Source: Streptomyces djakartensis (GTDB lineage: Bacteria; Actinomycetota; Actinomycetes; Streptomycetales; Streptomycetaceae). From it: a stretch of 64,000 nucleotides of DNA. The position numbers were made by a program, and so were the translations under genes. This document shows, piece by piece, positions 8,423 through 16,704 of the stretch; the first letter of the stretch is position 1; every line of letters starts with the position of its first letter. A model generated the notes under the pieces. The model ran no database searches, had not been told where the DNA came from, and worked only from the letters and a program-made list of their open reading frames with translations. The DNA lies in NCBI RefSeq assembly GCF_014651075.1, contig NZ_BMWE01000004.1, positions 310,001 to 374,000 of the forward strand, in the 5' to 3' direction.

Positions 8423-8992
8423 TCACCCGTCCTTGCCCAAGGCCTTGCGGACGGCGTCGCGGGTGCGGTCGACCACGGCCGCGAGCGGGCCGAGGGCGAT
8501 GTTCTTCGCCGCGGACTCCGTGCCCGGGTGCGGGTGGGTCGGGGCCATGGCCTCGGCGGCCTTCAGAGCCGAGGCCATGGACGCGAGACGGTCCTTGTCC
8601 GCGTGCCGGCGGATGCGGATGAACTCGTAGCGCTCCTCGGCCCGGGCATGGGCCATCACGTCCAGCCGCAGGGCGAGGAGCTCCGTCAGGAACTTCGGGT
8701 CGTCGGTGTCCATGCCGTCCAGCCGGGACAGGACCTCCTTCGCCTCCCGCTCCTCGTCCAGACGGTCCTCCACCACCTGCTCACCGCCCGGCACGTTCGA
8801 CCGGGTGAAGGGACGGACGACCTCCTCCTCGGCCGTCTCGTGCACGGCCAGCAGCCGGACCAGCCGGCGGAACGCGTCACGCCGCTCGTCCCCGCTGGTC
8901 CGCTCCACCTCGTCGAACAGGTTCCGGATGTCGCCGTGCTGACGCGTCAGCAGGGCCACGACGTCGGCGTCGCTCGCGGCGATCTCGGCCAC
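8423..8992 (-). CDS. Hemerythrin-like (HHE) domain protein
   Basis: 189 residues, helical. It has the cation-binding pattern of HHE proteins: QHGDIRNLFDEVE near residue 18, HETAEEEVVRPF near 51, and HARAEERYEF near 115, spaced as in a four-helix di-iron bundle. Such proteins bind O2 or NO or buffer iron. The start lies two bases beyond the stop of the upstream ferritin-like gene, so the two are probably cotranscribed as a di-iron pair. A strong hairpin follows, suggesting the operon ends here. Confidence 0.88.
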   Translation of the reverse strand: MAEIAASDADVVALLTRQHGDIRNLFDEVERTSGDERRDAFRRLVRLLAVHETAEEEVVRPFTRSNVPGGEQVVEDRLDEEREAKEVLSRLDGMDTDDPKFLTELLALRLDVMAHARAEERYEFIRIRRHADKDRLASMASALKAAEAMAPTHPHPGTESAAKNIALGPLAAVVDRTRDAVRKALGKDG

Positions 8993-8994
8993 GG

Positions 8995-10197
8995 TCAGCC
9001 CCTCTCCCTCAGAGCGGGGTCCGGGTGCTCCCCCTCGGTCTCCATGCGGTACTCACGGCCGAACATCTCGTGGTGCTGGGCCAGCACGCGCTCGCTGGGC
9101 GGCTCCTCGCCGCCGTGGATCCGCTCCTGCATCTCCTCGAACCGCTCGTGCGCGTCCCGGACGTAGCCGGTGCCCAGCGTGGTCAGGTCCATCTGGGTGT
9201 CCAGCAGGTCACGTACGAACGCCTTGTTCTGCTCGAACGTGAGCACGTTCGGCAGCTCCGGGGCGAGGATCTCCTCAGGCTCCCGGCCGTCATGACGGCG
9301 CATCAGGTCGCAGGCGATCCGCAGGTGCTCGAGCTCCATGTTCAGGTGCAGCTCCCAGACGGCCTTCACCTTCGGGTCGCTCTCCTGCTCCATGAAGGAG
9401 TGGTAGAGGTAGCACTCGTTGTACTCGTGGTTGACGAGCTGCTCCCACCACGTCTCACCCGGGTCGACCAGGGACTCGTAGTGGGTGACGTGCTCCTCCT
9501 CGATCAGGCCGATCTCCTGGTAGAGCTGCCGCGCGATGGGCTCCATGTACTGGGGGCCGACGTTCATGTAGAAGTTCATGGTCTGCTGCTCCGCCGACAT
9601 GATGGTCAGGGCGTGCAGCTTGGACAGCGGGTTCGTGGTCGACCGGTCGTACGGCTCGCGCACGTTGTCGTGCGGGTGGCGGTGGTGGAACTTCGTGGGC
9701 CGCCCCGGCATCACCTCGGTGAGGCCGTCGACGATCGACTCCGCCTTGCGGTGCTCGATCATCTCGTAGAGGTTGGCGTACCGGTACAGGTGGTCGAAGT
9801 CCTCCAGGACGCCGAACTCGTACGCCTGCTTCAGGTACGGGTCGGGCTCGTGGCGGGCGACCCAGCCGGTGAGGTCGACGGCGACCTGCTCGTAGGCGAT
9901 GGTCGTCTCCAGGACGGAGGCGAGACCCGGCAGCAGCCAGTTGACGGCCTTCTGCTGCTGGTGCTCGACGTAGCGGACCTCGGCGAGCTGCCGTTTGACC
10001 TCCGGGTCGGGGCAGCGGCGGGCGAACTGGTGGCTGAAGAGGATCGCCTCGACCTCGATGCCGTTCATCGTGATGACGCGGCAGCGGGTGTAAGGGTCAC
10101 TGCGGTCGGGATCGACCGGCTCGACGTCCAGTTCCCGCCAGCTGCGGAGCTGACGGTCGAGAGGGATGCCTTGGTGCTCAAGAGGGTTGAAACCCAT
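8995..10197 (-). CDS. Ferritin-like di-iron conserved protein
   Basis: 400 residues from ATG 10197, preceded by GAGGAG eight bases upstream; an open frame extends further but lacks a ribosome site. The protein is almost all helical with repeated Glu/His-bearing helices: EVRYVEHQQQ, ETTIAYEQVA, EFGVLEDFDHLYRYAN, EIGLIEEEHVTHYE and HLNMELEHLRIA. This is the pattern of ferritin-like carboxylate di-iron proteins. I recognise it as a conserved hypothetical shared by actinobacteria and proteobacteria, without known activity. It sits in a two-gene unit with the hemerythrin protein, pointing to oxygen, peroxide or iron handling. Confidence 0.8.
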   Translation of the reverse strand: MGFNPLEHQGIPLDRQLRSWRELDVEPVDPDRSDPYTRCRVITMNGIEVEAILFSHQFARRCPDPEVKRQLAEVRYVEHQQQKAVNWLLPGLASVLETTIAYEQVAVDLTGWVARHEPDPYLKQAYEFGVLEDFDHLYRYANLYEMIEHRKAESIVDGLTEVMPGRPTKFHHRHPHDNVREPYDRSTTNPLSKLHALTIMSAEQQTMNFYMNVGPQYMEPIARQLYQEIGLIEEEHVTHYESLVDPGETWWEQLVNHEYNECYLYHSFMEQESDPKVKAVWELHLNMELEHLRIACDLMRRHDGREPEEILAPELPNVLTFEQNKAFVRDLLDTQMDLTTLGTGYVRDAHERFEEMQERIHGGEEPPSERVLAQHHEMFGREYRMETEGEHPDPALRERG

Positions 10198-10300
10198 GGG
10201 GGGTACTCCTCGGCAGACCGGAGCGGGCCGCCGCCGAGTACCCGGGGGCCAGGGACGAAAACGGCCGGGCCCATGCGCTCGGGACGACACCTCCCTCCGC

Positions 10301-10327
10301 CCCGGCCCAGGATCCCGCCGGGCCGGG
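10301..10327 (-). terminator. Hairpin after STAS-ANTAR gene
   Basis: An 8-bp all-GC stem (CCCGGCCC with GGGCCGGG) and 11-base loop lie three bases beyond the STAS-ANTAR stop on the minus strand. They separate that gene from the ferritin-like operon downstream. Confidence 0.6.
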
Positions 10328-10329
10328 AT

Positions 10330-11007
10330 TCAGCCCTGGCGGCGGGCGATGGCCCTCTGCAGGGCGGTGCGGAGTTCCGGTGGCGGGGGCGGGCCGTTCG
10401 TCTCCGCGCTGGCCGTCACCGCGGCGGCCACGTCCCGGAGCTTGGTGTTGGAGAGCTGTGACGTCTCGCGGAGGATGTGCCAGGCCTCGTCGGAGGTGCA
10501 GCCGTGGATGGCCATGAGGATGCCCCGGGCCTGGTCGATGACCGGGCGGGAGGCGATCGCCTGGCGGAGCTGCTCGACCTCCTCCTGCAGGACGTGCAGA
10601 CGCTCCGCGCGTTCCAGGGAGACCACGGAGGAGCCCAGGGCCGGGGCGCCCTGGTGCGTCGCGGAACGCAGCGGGTCCGAGGTGTCCAGGCCCGCCAGTT
10701 CCAGGATCCGGAGCGGCTGGCCGTTCCAGTTGGTGGTCGTGATCGTCAGCGAACGCTGCCGGCCGAAGTCGGTCAGAACGTCCAGGAACTGCAGACCCGC
10801 GGTGTCCATGAAGTGCACGTCCCCCATGTCCAGGTCGACCCGCGTGATGGTGTGCGGCAGCTCGGCCAAAGTTCTGGCCAAGGCTTCGGTGCAGCCGTTG
10901 ACGAGCTCACCACGCGGGGTCAGCTCCGCCCTTTCGGCACACACGCGACCACTGATGAGCAGTGGATTCAGCCCTCCTGTGAGATGTGGTGATGCCGAAG
11001 AGGTCAT
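10330..11007 (-). CDS. STAS and ANTAR domain protein
   Basis: 225 residues from ATG 11007 (MTSSASPH), with AGAAGG upstream. An N-terminal STAS-like domain (about 15-115) contains RVDLDMGDVHFMDTAGLQFLD, where the Ser/Thr of anti-sigma antagonists aligns with the DTAG segment. A coiled linker follows, then a C-terminal ANTAR RNA-binding domain (about 150-205: QLRQAIASRPVIDQARGILM, then CTSDEAWHILRETSQ). ANTAR proteins act as antiterminators on dual-hairpin RNAs, so this may link the sigma-B-like partner-switch network to transcript elongation. It is divergent from the STAS/MEDS pair. Confidence 0.87.
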   Translation of the reverse strand: MTSSASPHLTGGLNPLLISGRVCAERAELTPRGELVNGCTEALARTLAELPHTITRVDLDMGDVHFMDTAGLQFLDVLTDFGRQRSLTITTTNWNGQPLRILELAGLDTSDPLRSATHQGAPALGSSVVSLERAERLHVLQEEVEQLRQAIASRPVIDQARGILMAIHGCTSDEAWHILRETSQLSNTKLRDVAAAVTASAETNGPPPPPELRTALQRAIARRQG

Positions 11008-11193
11008 GTCACCGCCTTCTCGGTCCTCGTCGGTCGGGTCCGTTCTCACCGAACTGCACGACGTCACTCGCCCCCGTGGACGTCCGTGTGAGGTGCGCCT
11101 GCCCGCCCTGCGGCCTACTACACCCGAAGCTGGGGCATGGGATTCCCCCGGAGGGGTATGAGCGCGGTGTTGCCAGAACGTGGGGAGAGGGGC

Positions 11194-11550
11194 GTGAACA
11201 CTCCGCATCAGGTACCGGCCTCCGCCGCACGCGGCTCCGTGCCGCGCCTGGCGGTGTTTCCGCTGGCCGGGCGGAGCGGGGTCCGGGCGGCGGGTGAGAT
11301 CGCCCTGACGACCCGCGCGATCTGGGAAGGTGTACTCGAAGAGGCCGTTCTCGAGGATGACGACGTGTACTACCTGGAGCTGTCGGACGTGACGTTCGTC
11401 GACGTCGCGGGCGCGAGTGCGCTCGCGGCCGCCGCCGGGCGGCTCCAGGACGGGCGTCGCTTCGTGGTGCGGCGGCCGCCGTCGGCCCTGCGCCGCACCC
11501 TGGACCTGCTCTGGCCGGACCAGGCGGGTATCGAGGTGTCGACGTCATGA
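11194..11550 (+). CDS. STAS domain protein (anti-sigma factor antagonist type)
   Basis: 118 residues from GTG 11194, preceded by GGGGAGAGG; earlier in-frame ATGs lack such a site. The STAS core is visible: a beta strand, then VYYLELSDVTFVDVAGASAL, where the usual DSSG phosphorylation motif is replaced by DVAG, and a C-terminal helix (ALRRTLDLLW). Lack of the phosphorylatable Ser suggests a non-switching or altered antagonist. The stop overlaps the next gene's start (ATGA), so it pairs with a MEDS/HATPase partner. Confidence 0.82.
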   Translation: MNTPHQVPASAARGSVPRLAVFPLAGRSGVRAAGEIALTTRAIWEGVLEEAVLEDDDVYYLELSDVTFVDVAGASALAAAAGRLQDGRRFVVRRPPSALRRTLDLLWPDQAGIEVSTS

Positions 11551-12500
11551 CAGCAGCCGTGTCCGAGCCCTTCGGCCCCCCGGAGCCCTTCGTCCACCCC
11601 GCCTTCTTCTACCGGGACGAGCGGGAATACCTCGACGTCACCGTCCCCTTCGTGCGCGACGCCCTGGCGGCCGGCGAGCCGGTGGCGGTCGCCGTGCCCG
11701 GTGAGAGGCTGGAGCTGATCCGCGACGCGCTGGGCGACGCCGCCGCCTCGGTGCGGCTCCTCGACATGCGCGAGGCCGGACGCAACCCCGGACGGATCAT
11801 CCCCGGCGTGCTGCGGTCCTTCGCCGACGCCCAGCCGCCCGGCAGCCGGGTGCGGATCATCGGCGAGCCCATCTGGGCCGGGCGTTCCGACCTCGAGTAC
11901 CCCGCCTGCGCCCAGCACGAGGCGCTCATCAACGCGTCCTTCCAGGGCCGCGCGGCGACCATCCTGTGCCCGTACGACGTCGAGCGGCTGCCCGAAGAGG
12001 TCCTCGCCGACGCGCACGCCACCCACCCCACCGTCATCCGCTCCGGATCCCGGCAGGAGCAGGACAGCGGCACGTACGCGCCCGGTGACGTCGTCGCCCG
12101 CTACAACGAGCCGCTGCCGCTCGTACCGGACGCGCTGACCTTCGCCTTCGACGCCGACTCCCTCTCACAGGCCCGGCACGTGGCCGTCGGGGAGGGCTCC
12201 CGGCACGGCCTCACCGGCGTCAAGCTCGACGACCTGGCCCTCGCCGTGGCCGAACTCACCACCAACAGCGTGGTGCACGGGGGCGGCTCGGGCGTGATGC
12301 GGGTGTGGACCGAGGACGGCCACGTGGTGTGCGAGGTGCGCGACCAGGGGCGCCTCGTGGACCTCCTGGCCGGACGCCGGCCCGTACCCCGCGGTCAGCG
12401 CGGCGGACGCGGACTTCTGCTGGTCAACCTGATCTCCGACCTGGTGCGGGTGCACACGGGCGCCGACGGGACGACCGTACGCTGCTGGTTCGCCCGCTGA
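11547..12500 (+). CDS. MEDS domain and HATPase (RsbW-like) sensor protein
   Basis: 317 residues. The N-terminal half (about 15-175) matches the MEDS (methanogen/methylotroph DcmR sensory) domain: HPAFFYRDEREYLDVTVPFV and AVAVPGERLELIRDAL. The C-terminal half is a GHKL ATPase of the anti-sigma kinase type: N-box DDLALAVAELTTNSVVHG, G1 region CEVRDQGRLVD and G2 RGGRGLLLVNLISD. This layout is common in Streptomyces next to STAS proteins. With the preceding gene it probably forms a partner-switch module. It converges on the MreB-like gene with an 8-base gap. Confidence 0.87.
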   Translation: MTAAVSEPFGPPEPFVHPAFFYRDEREYLDVTVPFVRDALAAGEPVAVAVPGERLELIRDALGDAAASVRLLDMREAGRNPGRIIPGVLRSFADAQPPGSRVRIIGEPIWAGRSDLEYPACAQHEALINASFQGRAATILCPYDVERLPEEVLADAHATHPTVIRSGSRQEQDSGTYAPGDVVARYNEPLPLVPDALTFAFDADSLSQARHVAVGEGSRHGLTGVKLDDLALAVAELTTNSVVHGGGSGVMRVWTEDGHVVCEVRDQGRLVDLLAGRRPVPRGQRGGRGLLLVNLISDLVRVHTGADGTTVRCWFAR

Positions 12501-12508
12501 GGAGCGGC

Positions 12509-13546
12509 TCAACTCCCCAGCGGATCCAGCGTCAGCGGTTCGATCCGGCCCTCCAGCATCGCGCCGAGGCCCTGCACGGCACACACGTCCGGACGCTCGG
12601 CGATGTGCACCGGCATGCCGGTCGCCTGCCGCAGCATCTGATCCAGGCCCGGCAGCAGCGCGCTGCCGCCGACCATCATGATCCCCCGGTCGGCCAGGTC
12701 GGCCACCAGGTCGGGCGGGCAGTCCCGCAGCACCTGCCCGATACCGTCGAGGACGGCGGTGAGCGGCGTCTGGATGGCGTCCCGTACGGCGGCGGTGTCG
12801 ACCTGGACGGAGCGGGCCAGTCCGGTGGCGACGTCCCGGCCGTGGATCTCCGTGGAGGCCGGGCCGTGCGGGGTGAGGCCGTTGCCGGACAGGGCGATCT
12901 GCAGCGGCCGTACCGACTGACTGGGCAGCATCAGCTCGTGCTCGTGCCGCAGGTGCTGCACGATCGCGTGGTCGACGGCCTCCCCGCCCACCGGAATGCG
13001 CTCGGCGGTGACGATCGAGCCGAGGGACAGCACCGCCACCTGAGTGGCCGCCGCCCCGCACACCATGATCATGGTGGCCTCGGGCTGGTCCACGGGCAGC
13101 CCGCAGCCGACGGCGGCGGCGATCAGCGTGTCGACCAGTTCCACGCGCCGTGCCCCCAGACCGACCAGCGTCTCGATCGCGGCGCGCTGGGCCAGCGGGT
13201 CGGCGTCGTGCGGGGTGCAGGCCGCCGCCCGCAGGATCGGCTTGCGGCGCAGGCTGCGGCGCATCTTGTCGCCGAGCAGGTGCCGCAGCATACGCTGCGC
13301 CATCTCGATGTCGACGACGGTGCCGCCGGTGACCGGCCGTACCACCCGGATGTAGTCGGGGGTGCGGCCGGTCATCTTCTCCGCGAGTTCGCCCACCGCG
13401 ATCAGCGCCCCGGTGCGGGTGTTCACGGCGGCGGCGGACGGCTGGTCCACGACGAGCCCGGCGCCCTTGACGTAGACGCGGGTGCGGGCCGCCCCCAGGT
13501 CGACGGCGAAGTGGCAGCGGCGCAACTGCTCCAGACTGGCGGTCAT
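12509..13546 (-). CDS. MreB/Mbl-like actin homologue with degenerate phosphate-2 motif
   Basis: 345 residues from ATG 13546, with GGGAGGA upstream. Recognisable MreB features are AVDLGAARTRVYVKG (phosphate 1, about residue 12), GGTVVDIEMAQRMLRHLL, AAVGCGLPVD and the adenosine motif MVGGSALLPGLDQM near 285. The phosphate-2 segment, normally MVVDIGGGTTEV, reads MIMVCGAAATQV, losing the Asp and the Gly-rich turn. ATP hydrolysis may therefore be lost or altered. Streptomyces carry MreB plus divergent paralogues (Mbl and another) acting in spore-wall integrity; this is such a paralogue rather than MreB, as no mreC/mreD is nearby. Confidence 0.85.
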   Translation of the reverse strand: MTASLEQLRRCHFAVDLGAARTRVYVKGAGLVVDQPSAAAVNTRTGALIAVGELAEKMTGRTPDYIRVVRPVTGGTVVDIEMAQRMLRHLLGDKMRRSLRRKPILRAAACTPHDADPLAQRAAIETLVGLGARRVELVDTLIAAAVGCGLPVDQPEATMIMVCGAAATQVAVLSLGSIVTAERIPVGGEAVDHAIVQHLRHEHELMLPSQSVRPLQIALSGNGLTPHGPASTEIHGRDVATGLARSVQVDTAAVRDAIQTPLTAVLDGIGQVLRDCPPDLVADLADRGIMMVGGSALLPGLDQMLRQATGMPVHIAERPDVCAVQGLGAMLEGRIEPLTLDPLGS

Positions 13547-13721
13547 GGCAGGTCCTCCCGAGAGCACAGACCGTGGGGGGCCGCCAGGTGGCGGGCCTCG
13601 CAGACGTGGGGCCGCCGGGTGGCGGTCCTCCCTCGCATCGTGCGCGGGAGGCGGCGGGACCGCCTTTCTGAGGGGGCCGGGCGGGGCGCCGCCGAACGGG
13701 GGGTTTGTACAGTCCCTGAAC

Positions 13722-15062
13722 TCACCGCCCGACGACCCCCCGGATCACCCCCAGCTCCACCAGATCCTGCGGCCGGATGCGGAGCTGGTCCGCGGTCGCG
13801 TCGACCTCCCTGGGCGGTCGCTTGAGGATGGCCGCCGCCAGTTCGGGGGCTATCACCGAGAAGTAACTGTCGGGCGTGGCCCAGGTGTTGCCGGGTGCCG
13901 CCAGGGCCAGCGCACCCCCGGAGCCGCCCTCGCCGATCACCAGCGTCGTCACCGGCGTACGGGCGGACGCCACCGCCCCGAACAGGTCGGCGATCGCCGG
14001 GCCCGCGCCCTGCCGCTCGGCTTCCGCGTCATTGGCGGCGCCCGGGGTGTCCACGAGGGTCAGCACCGGGATGCCCAGCCGGTCCGCGAGGCGGATCAGC
14101 CGGGCGGCGGTCCGGTAGCCGGCCGGGCGGGTGGCGGTCCCGGTCTGCGCCGCGTACGCGACGGTACGGCCCCCGTGCTCGCCGAACCCGCACAGCATGC
14201 CGTCAGGGTCCGTGCCGCCGCAGCGGTCGCCGCTGACCGGGACCCGGTGGGTGAAGTAGGCGTCCAGGTAGGCGGCGGCGCGTGGGCGCCGGGGCGAGCG
14301 GGCGCGCCGGACGGCGTCCCAGCCGGTGGCGGGCAGCACCGCGGTGTCGCCGAGCGGTTCGGGCGGCGGTGCGGGCGTGGTGGACGGGCACGTCAGCAGC
14401 CGCAGCCACCGCCCCAGCGTCTCGCGCAGTTCCTCGGGCCGTACGACCGCGTCCGCCGCCCCCGCCGCGACCTGCGCCTCCGCCGTGTACGCGGCCGGGT
14501 CCGCGTCCGCCGGCCGTACCCGGGAGCCGGCGAAGCCGATCTGGGCCCCGGGCAGCGCGAGGACCACGTCGGCCCCCGCGCCGAGCGTGGCCCAGCCGCC
14601 CCCGGTGGTCGGGTCGCGCGCGACGGCGACCTGGGCCAGACCGGCCTGCCGGGTCAGGGCCGACTGGCGGGCCACCCGCTGGAGCTGGGTCAGGGCGAGC
14701 ATGCCCTCCTGCATCCGGCTGCCGCCGGTGGCCACCAGCGGCACCACCGGGAGGCGGTGCTCACGGGCGTACGTGTACGCCGCCTCCAGCCGGTCGCCGG
14801 TGCGCCTGCCGAGGGACCCGCCGAGGAAGCCGAACTCGAACGCGATCAGCACGGCCCGGACGCCGCCGACGCGGGCGGTGCCGCAGACGACGGACTCCGT
14901 CTCGCCCGTGCGTTCGGCGGCACGGGCGAGCGAGGCGTCGTAGCCCGGCCAGCAGAGCGGCCCGTCCGGCCTCGACTCACCCGTGGGGACGGGGAGTTCG
15001 CCGAAGGTGGAGTCGTCGGCGACGGCGGTGACCACGCCCCGGGCGGAGAGGCGCTCAGCCAT
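13722..15062 (-). CDS. Carboxyltransferase with fused beta-like and alpha-like crotonase halves
   Basis: 446 residues. The N-terminal half resembles the AccD/beta subunit (GFLGGSLGRRTGDRLEAA, GGWATLGAGADVVLALPGAQIGFAGSRV split over about 150-180) but lacks the AccD zinc-ribbon cysteines. The C-terminal half resembles AccA/alpha (LVDTPGA near 345, IGEGGSGGALALA near 385, SYFSVIAPELAAAIL near 410). These enzymes move a carboxyl group between carboxybiotin and an acyl-CoA; the biotin carrier and biotin carboxylase must be supplied elsewhere. Its first 8 bases overlap the end of matB, so the pair is a coupled operon. Confidence 0.85.
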   Translation of the reverse strand: MAERLSARGVVTAVADDSTFGELPVPTGESRPDGPLCWPGYDASLARAAERTGETESVVCGTARVGGVRAVLIAFEFGFLGGSLGRRTGDRLEAAYTYAREHRLPVVPLVATGGSRMQEGMLALTQLQRVARQSALTRQAGLAQVAVARDPTTGGGWATLGAGADVVLALPGAQIGFAGSRVRPADADPAAYTAEAQVAAGAADAVVRPEELRETLGRWLRLLTCPSTTPAPPPEPLGDTAVLPATGWDAVRRARSPRRPRAAAYLDAYFTHRVPVSGDRCGGTDPDGMLCGFGEHGGRTVAYAAQTGTATRPAGYRTAARLIRLADRLGIPVLTLVDTPGAANDAEAERQGAGPAIADLFGAVASARTPVTTLVIGEGGSGGALALAAPGNTWATPDSYFSVIAPELAAAILKRPPREVDATADQLRIRPQDLVELGVIRGVVGR

Positions 15063-16506
15063 GCGCCAGTGCCCGCTTCATGATCTTCCCCATGTCGTTG
15101 CGGGGCAGCGCGTCCAGGTGACGCACGACCCGCGGACGCTTGTGCGGGGCCAGCCGCCGCGCCACATGGGCGGCCAGCTCCTCCAGGGCGGGCGGCGACT
15201 CGGGATCCGCCGGGACGATCCACGCCACGATCCGCTCGCCCAGGTCGTCGTCGGGCTCCCCGGTGACGGCGGCCTCCCGCACCCCAGGATGCTCCAGCAG
15301 CGCGTTCTCGATCTCACCGGCCCCGATCTTGTAACCGCCGCTCTTGATCAGGTCGGTGGCCTTGCGGCCGACGATCCGGACATAGCCGTCGGGGTCGCGC
15401 ACCGCCATGTCACCGGTGCGGAACCAGCCGTCGGCGGTGAAGGCGGCGGCGGTGGCGTCGGGCCGGTTGAGGTACCCGGTGAACAGGTTCGGGCCGCGCA
15501 CCTGGATCTCGCCGACCGTCTCCCCGTCGTACGCGGCGACCTCCGAGCCGTCCTCCTCGACCAGCCGCAGCTCCACGCCCGGCAGCGGCACCCCGACCGT
15601 GCCCGGGCGGGCTTCGCCGTCGGCACGGATGCTGGTGTTCATCAGCGTCTCGGTCATGCCGTACCGCTCGATCACGCGCCGCCCGGTCGCGGTCGCGATC
15701 CGGCCGTGGTCGTGCACGGGCAGCGCGGCGGATCCGGACACCAGCAGACGCGCCCCGGTCAGCGCCCTGACCAGCTCGGGATCGCCGGTCACCGCCTCCG
15801 CGATGCGGTGGTACATCGTCGGCACCCCGAACAGCATGGTCGCCCCGGTGTTCAGCTCACGGGCGACGCCCTGGGTGGTGAAGCGGCCCAGGTGCCGCAC
15901 CGACCCGCCGCGCCGCAGCGGGCCGAGGACGCCCAGGACCAGGCCGTGCACATGGAACAGCGGCAGCCCGTGCACGAGGACGTCGTCACCGGTCCACTCC
16001 CAGGCGTCGGCCAGCGCGTCCAGGGTCGAGGCGAGCGCCCGGCGCGGGATGACCGCGCCCTTGGGCGGGCCGGTGGTGCCGGAGGTGTAGACGATCAGCG
16101 CCGGGTCGGACTCCTCGGCGTGCGCCTCGGGCACGGGGACGGGACCGGTGCCGTGCACGTCGACGTCGAGGCGGGGCAGGTCCCGCACGGGGGCGGGAAG
16201 CCGGTCGTCCGGAGCGGTGAGCACCAGGCCGGGCGCGCTGTCGGACAGGATGTGCCCGAGCTCCCTCTCGCCCGACTTCGGGTTGAGCGGCACGGCGGGC
16301 ACACCGGCCAGCAGCGCGGCGACGACGGCGACGGCGGTCTCCATCGTGGGGGTCGCCCAGACGGCGACCCGCCGGGCGTCCCGGAGGCGTCCGGCTGTCG
16401 CACCGGCCGCCGCGGCGAGCTCGCCGTAGGTCAGCGAGCGCTCGCCGAACCGTACGGCCGGCCGGTCGGCGGGGGCGTCGGTCAGGGCCGGGAAGAGAGG
16501 GGTCAC
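15055..16506 (-). CDS. matB: Malonyl-CoA/methylmalonyl-CoA synthetase
   Basis: 483 residues. An adenylate-forming ligase with the P-loop YTSGTTGPPKGAV (about residue 140), the motif RVIERYGMTETLMNTS (about 275-290, typical of MatB substrate binding), DGWFRTGDMA, and the catalytic Lys in the terminal NDMGKIMKRAL. The sequence tracks the characterised S. coelicolor MatB closely throughout, as far as I recall it. It forms malonyl-CoA or methylmalonyl-CoA from the free acid, ATP and CoA, supplying extender units. The start is GTG with AAGGAG nine bases upstream. It overlaps the carboxyltransferase gene and is divergent from an ATP-grasp gene. Confidence 0.95.
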   Translation of the reverse strand: MTPLFPALTDAPADRPAVRFGERSLTYGELAAAAGATAGRLRDARRVAVWATPTMETAVAVVAALLAGVPAVPLNPKSGERELGHILSDSAPGLVLTAPDDRLPAPVRDLPRLDVDVHGTGPVPVPEAHAEESDPALIVYTSGTTGPPKGAVIPRRALASTLDALADAWEWTGDDVLVHGLPLFHVHGLVLGVLGPLRRGGSVRHLGRFTTQGVARELNTGATMLFGVPTMYHRIAEAVTGDPELVRALTGARLLVSGSAALPVHDHGRIATATGRRVIERYGMTETLMNTSIRADGEARPGTVGVPLPGVELRLVEEDGSEVAAYDGETVGEIQVRGPNLFTGYLNRPDATAAAFTADGWFRTGDMAVRDPDGYVRIVGRKATDLIKSGGYKIGAGEIENALLEHPGVREAAVTGEPDDDLGERIVAWIVPADPESPPALEELAAHVARRLAPHKRPRVVRHLDALPRNDMGKIMKRALAHG

Positions 16507-16645
16507 GCGTCACGTCTCCTTAGCTGTCTGCCTGAGCTCTGTCTGCCTGCGCCGCCGCGGGGACGACCGGGACCACGATCCCTCCGTACACCATCGGCCG
16601 CCGGATGAAACGCTCACGGCCGACGCCCGTGCGGACACGGTGTCG

Positions 16646-16659
16646 CGGTTCCGGAACCG
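16646..16659. promoter_or_regulatory. 14-bp perfect palindrome between matB and ATP-grasp gene
   Basis: CGGTTCCGGAACCG is a perfect palindrome in the 198-bp divergent region. A TAGCCT hexamer resembling a -10 element lies at 16665-16670 for the rightward gene. The palindrome is therefore placed where a repressor would cover that promoter; no cognate regulator is adjacent. Confidence 0.4.
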
Positions 16660-16704
16660 GTTGTTAGCCTGCTGCGCCGGAAGACGCCCGAGAATGGAGT
16701 CGCC

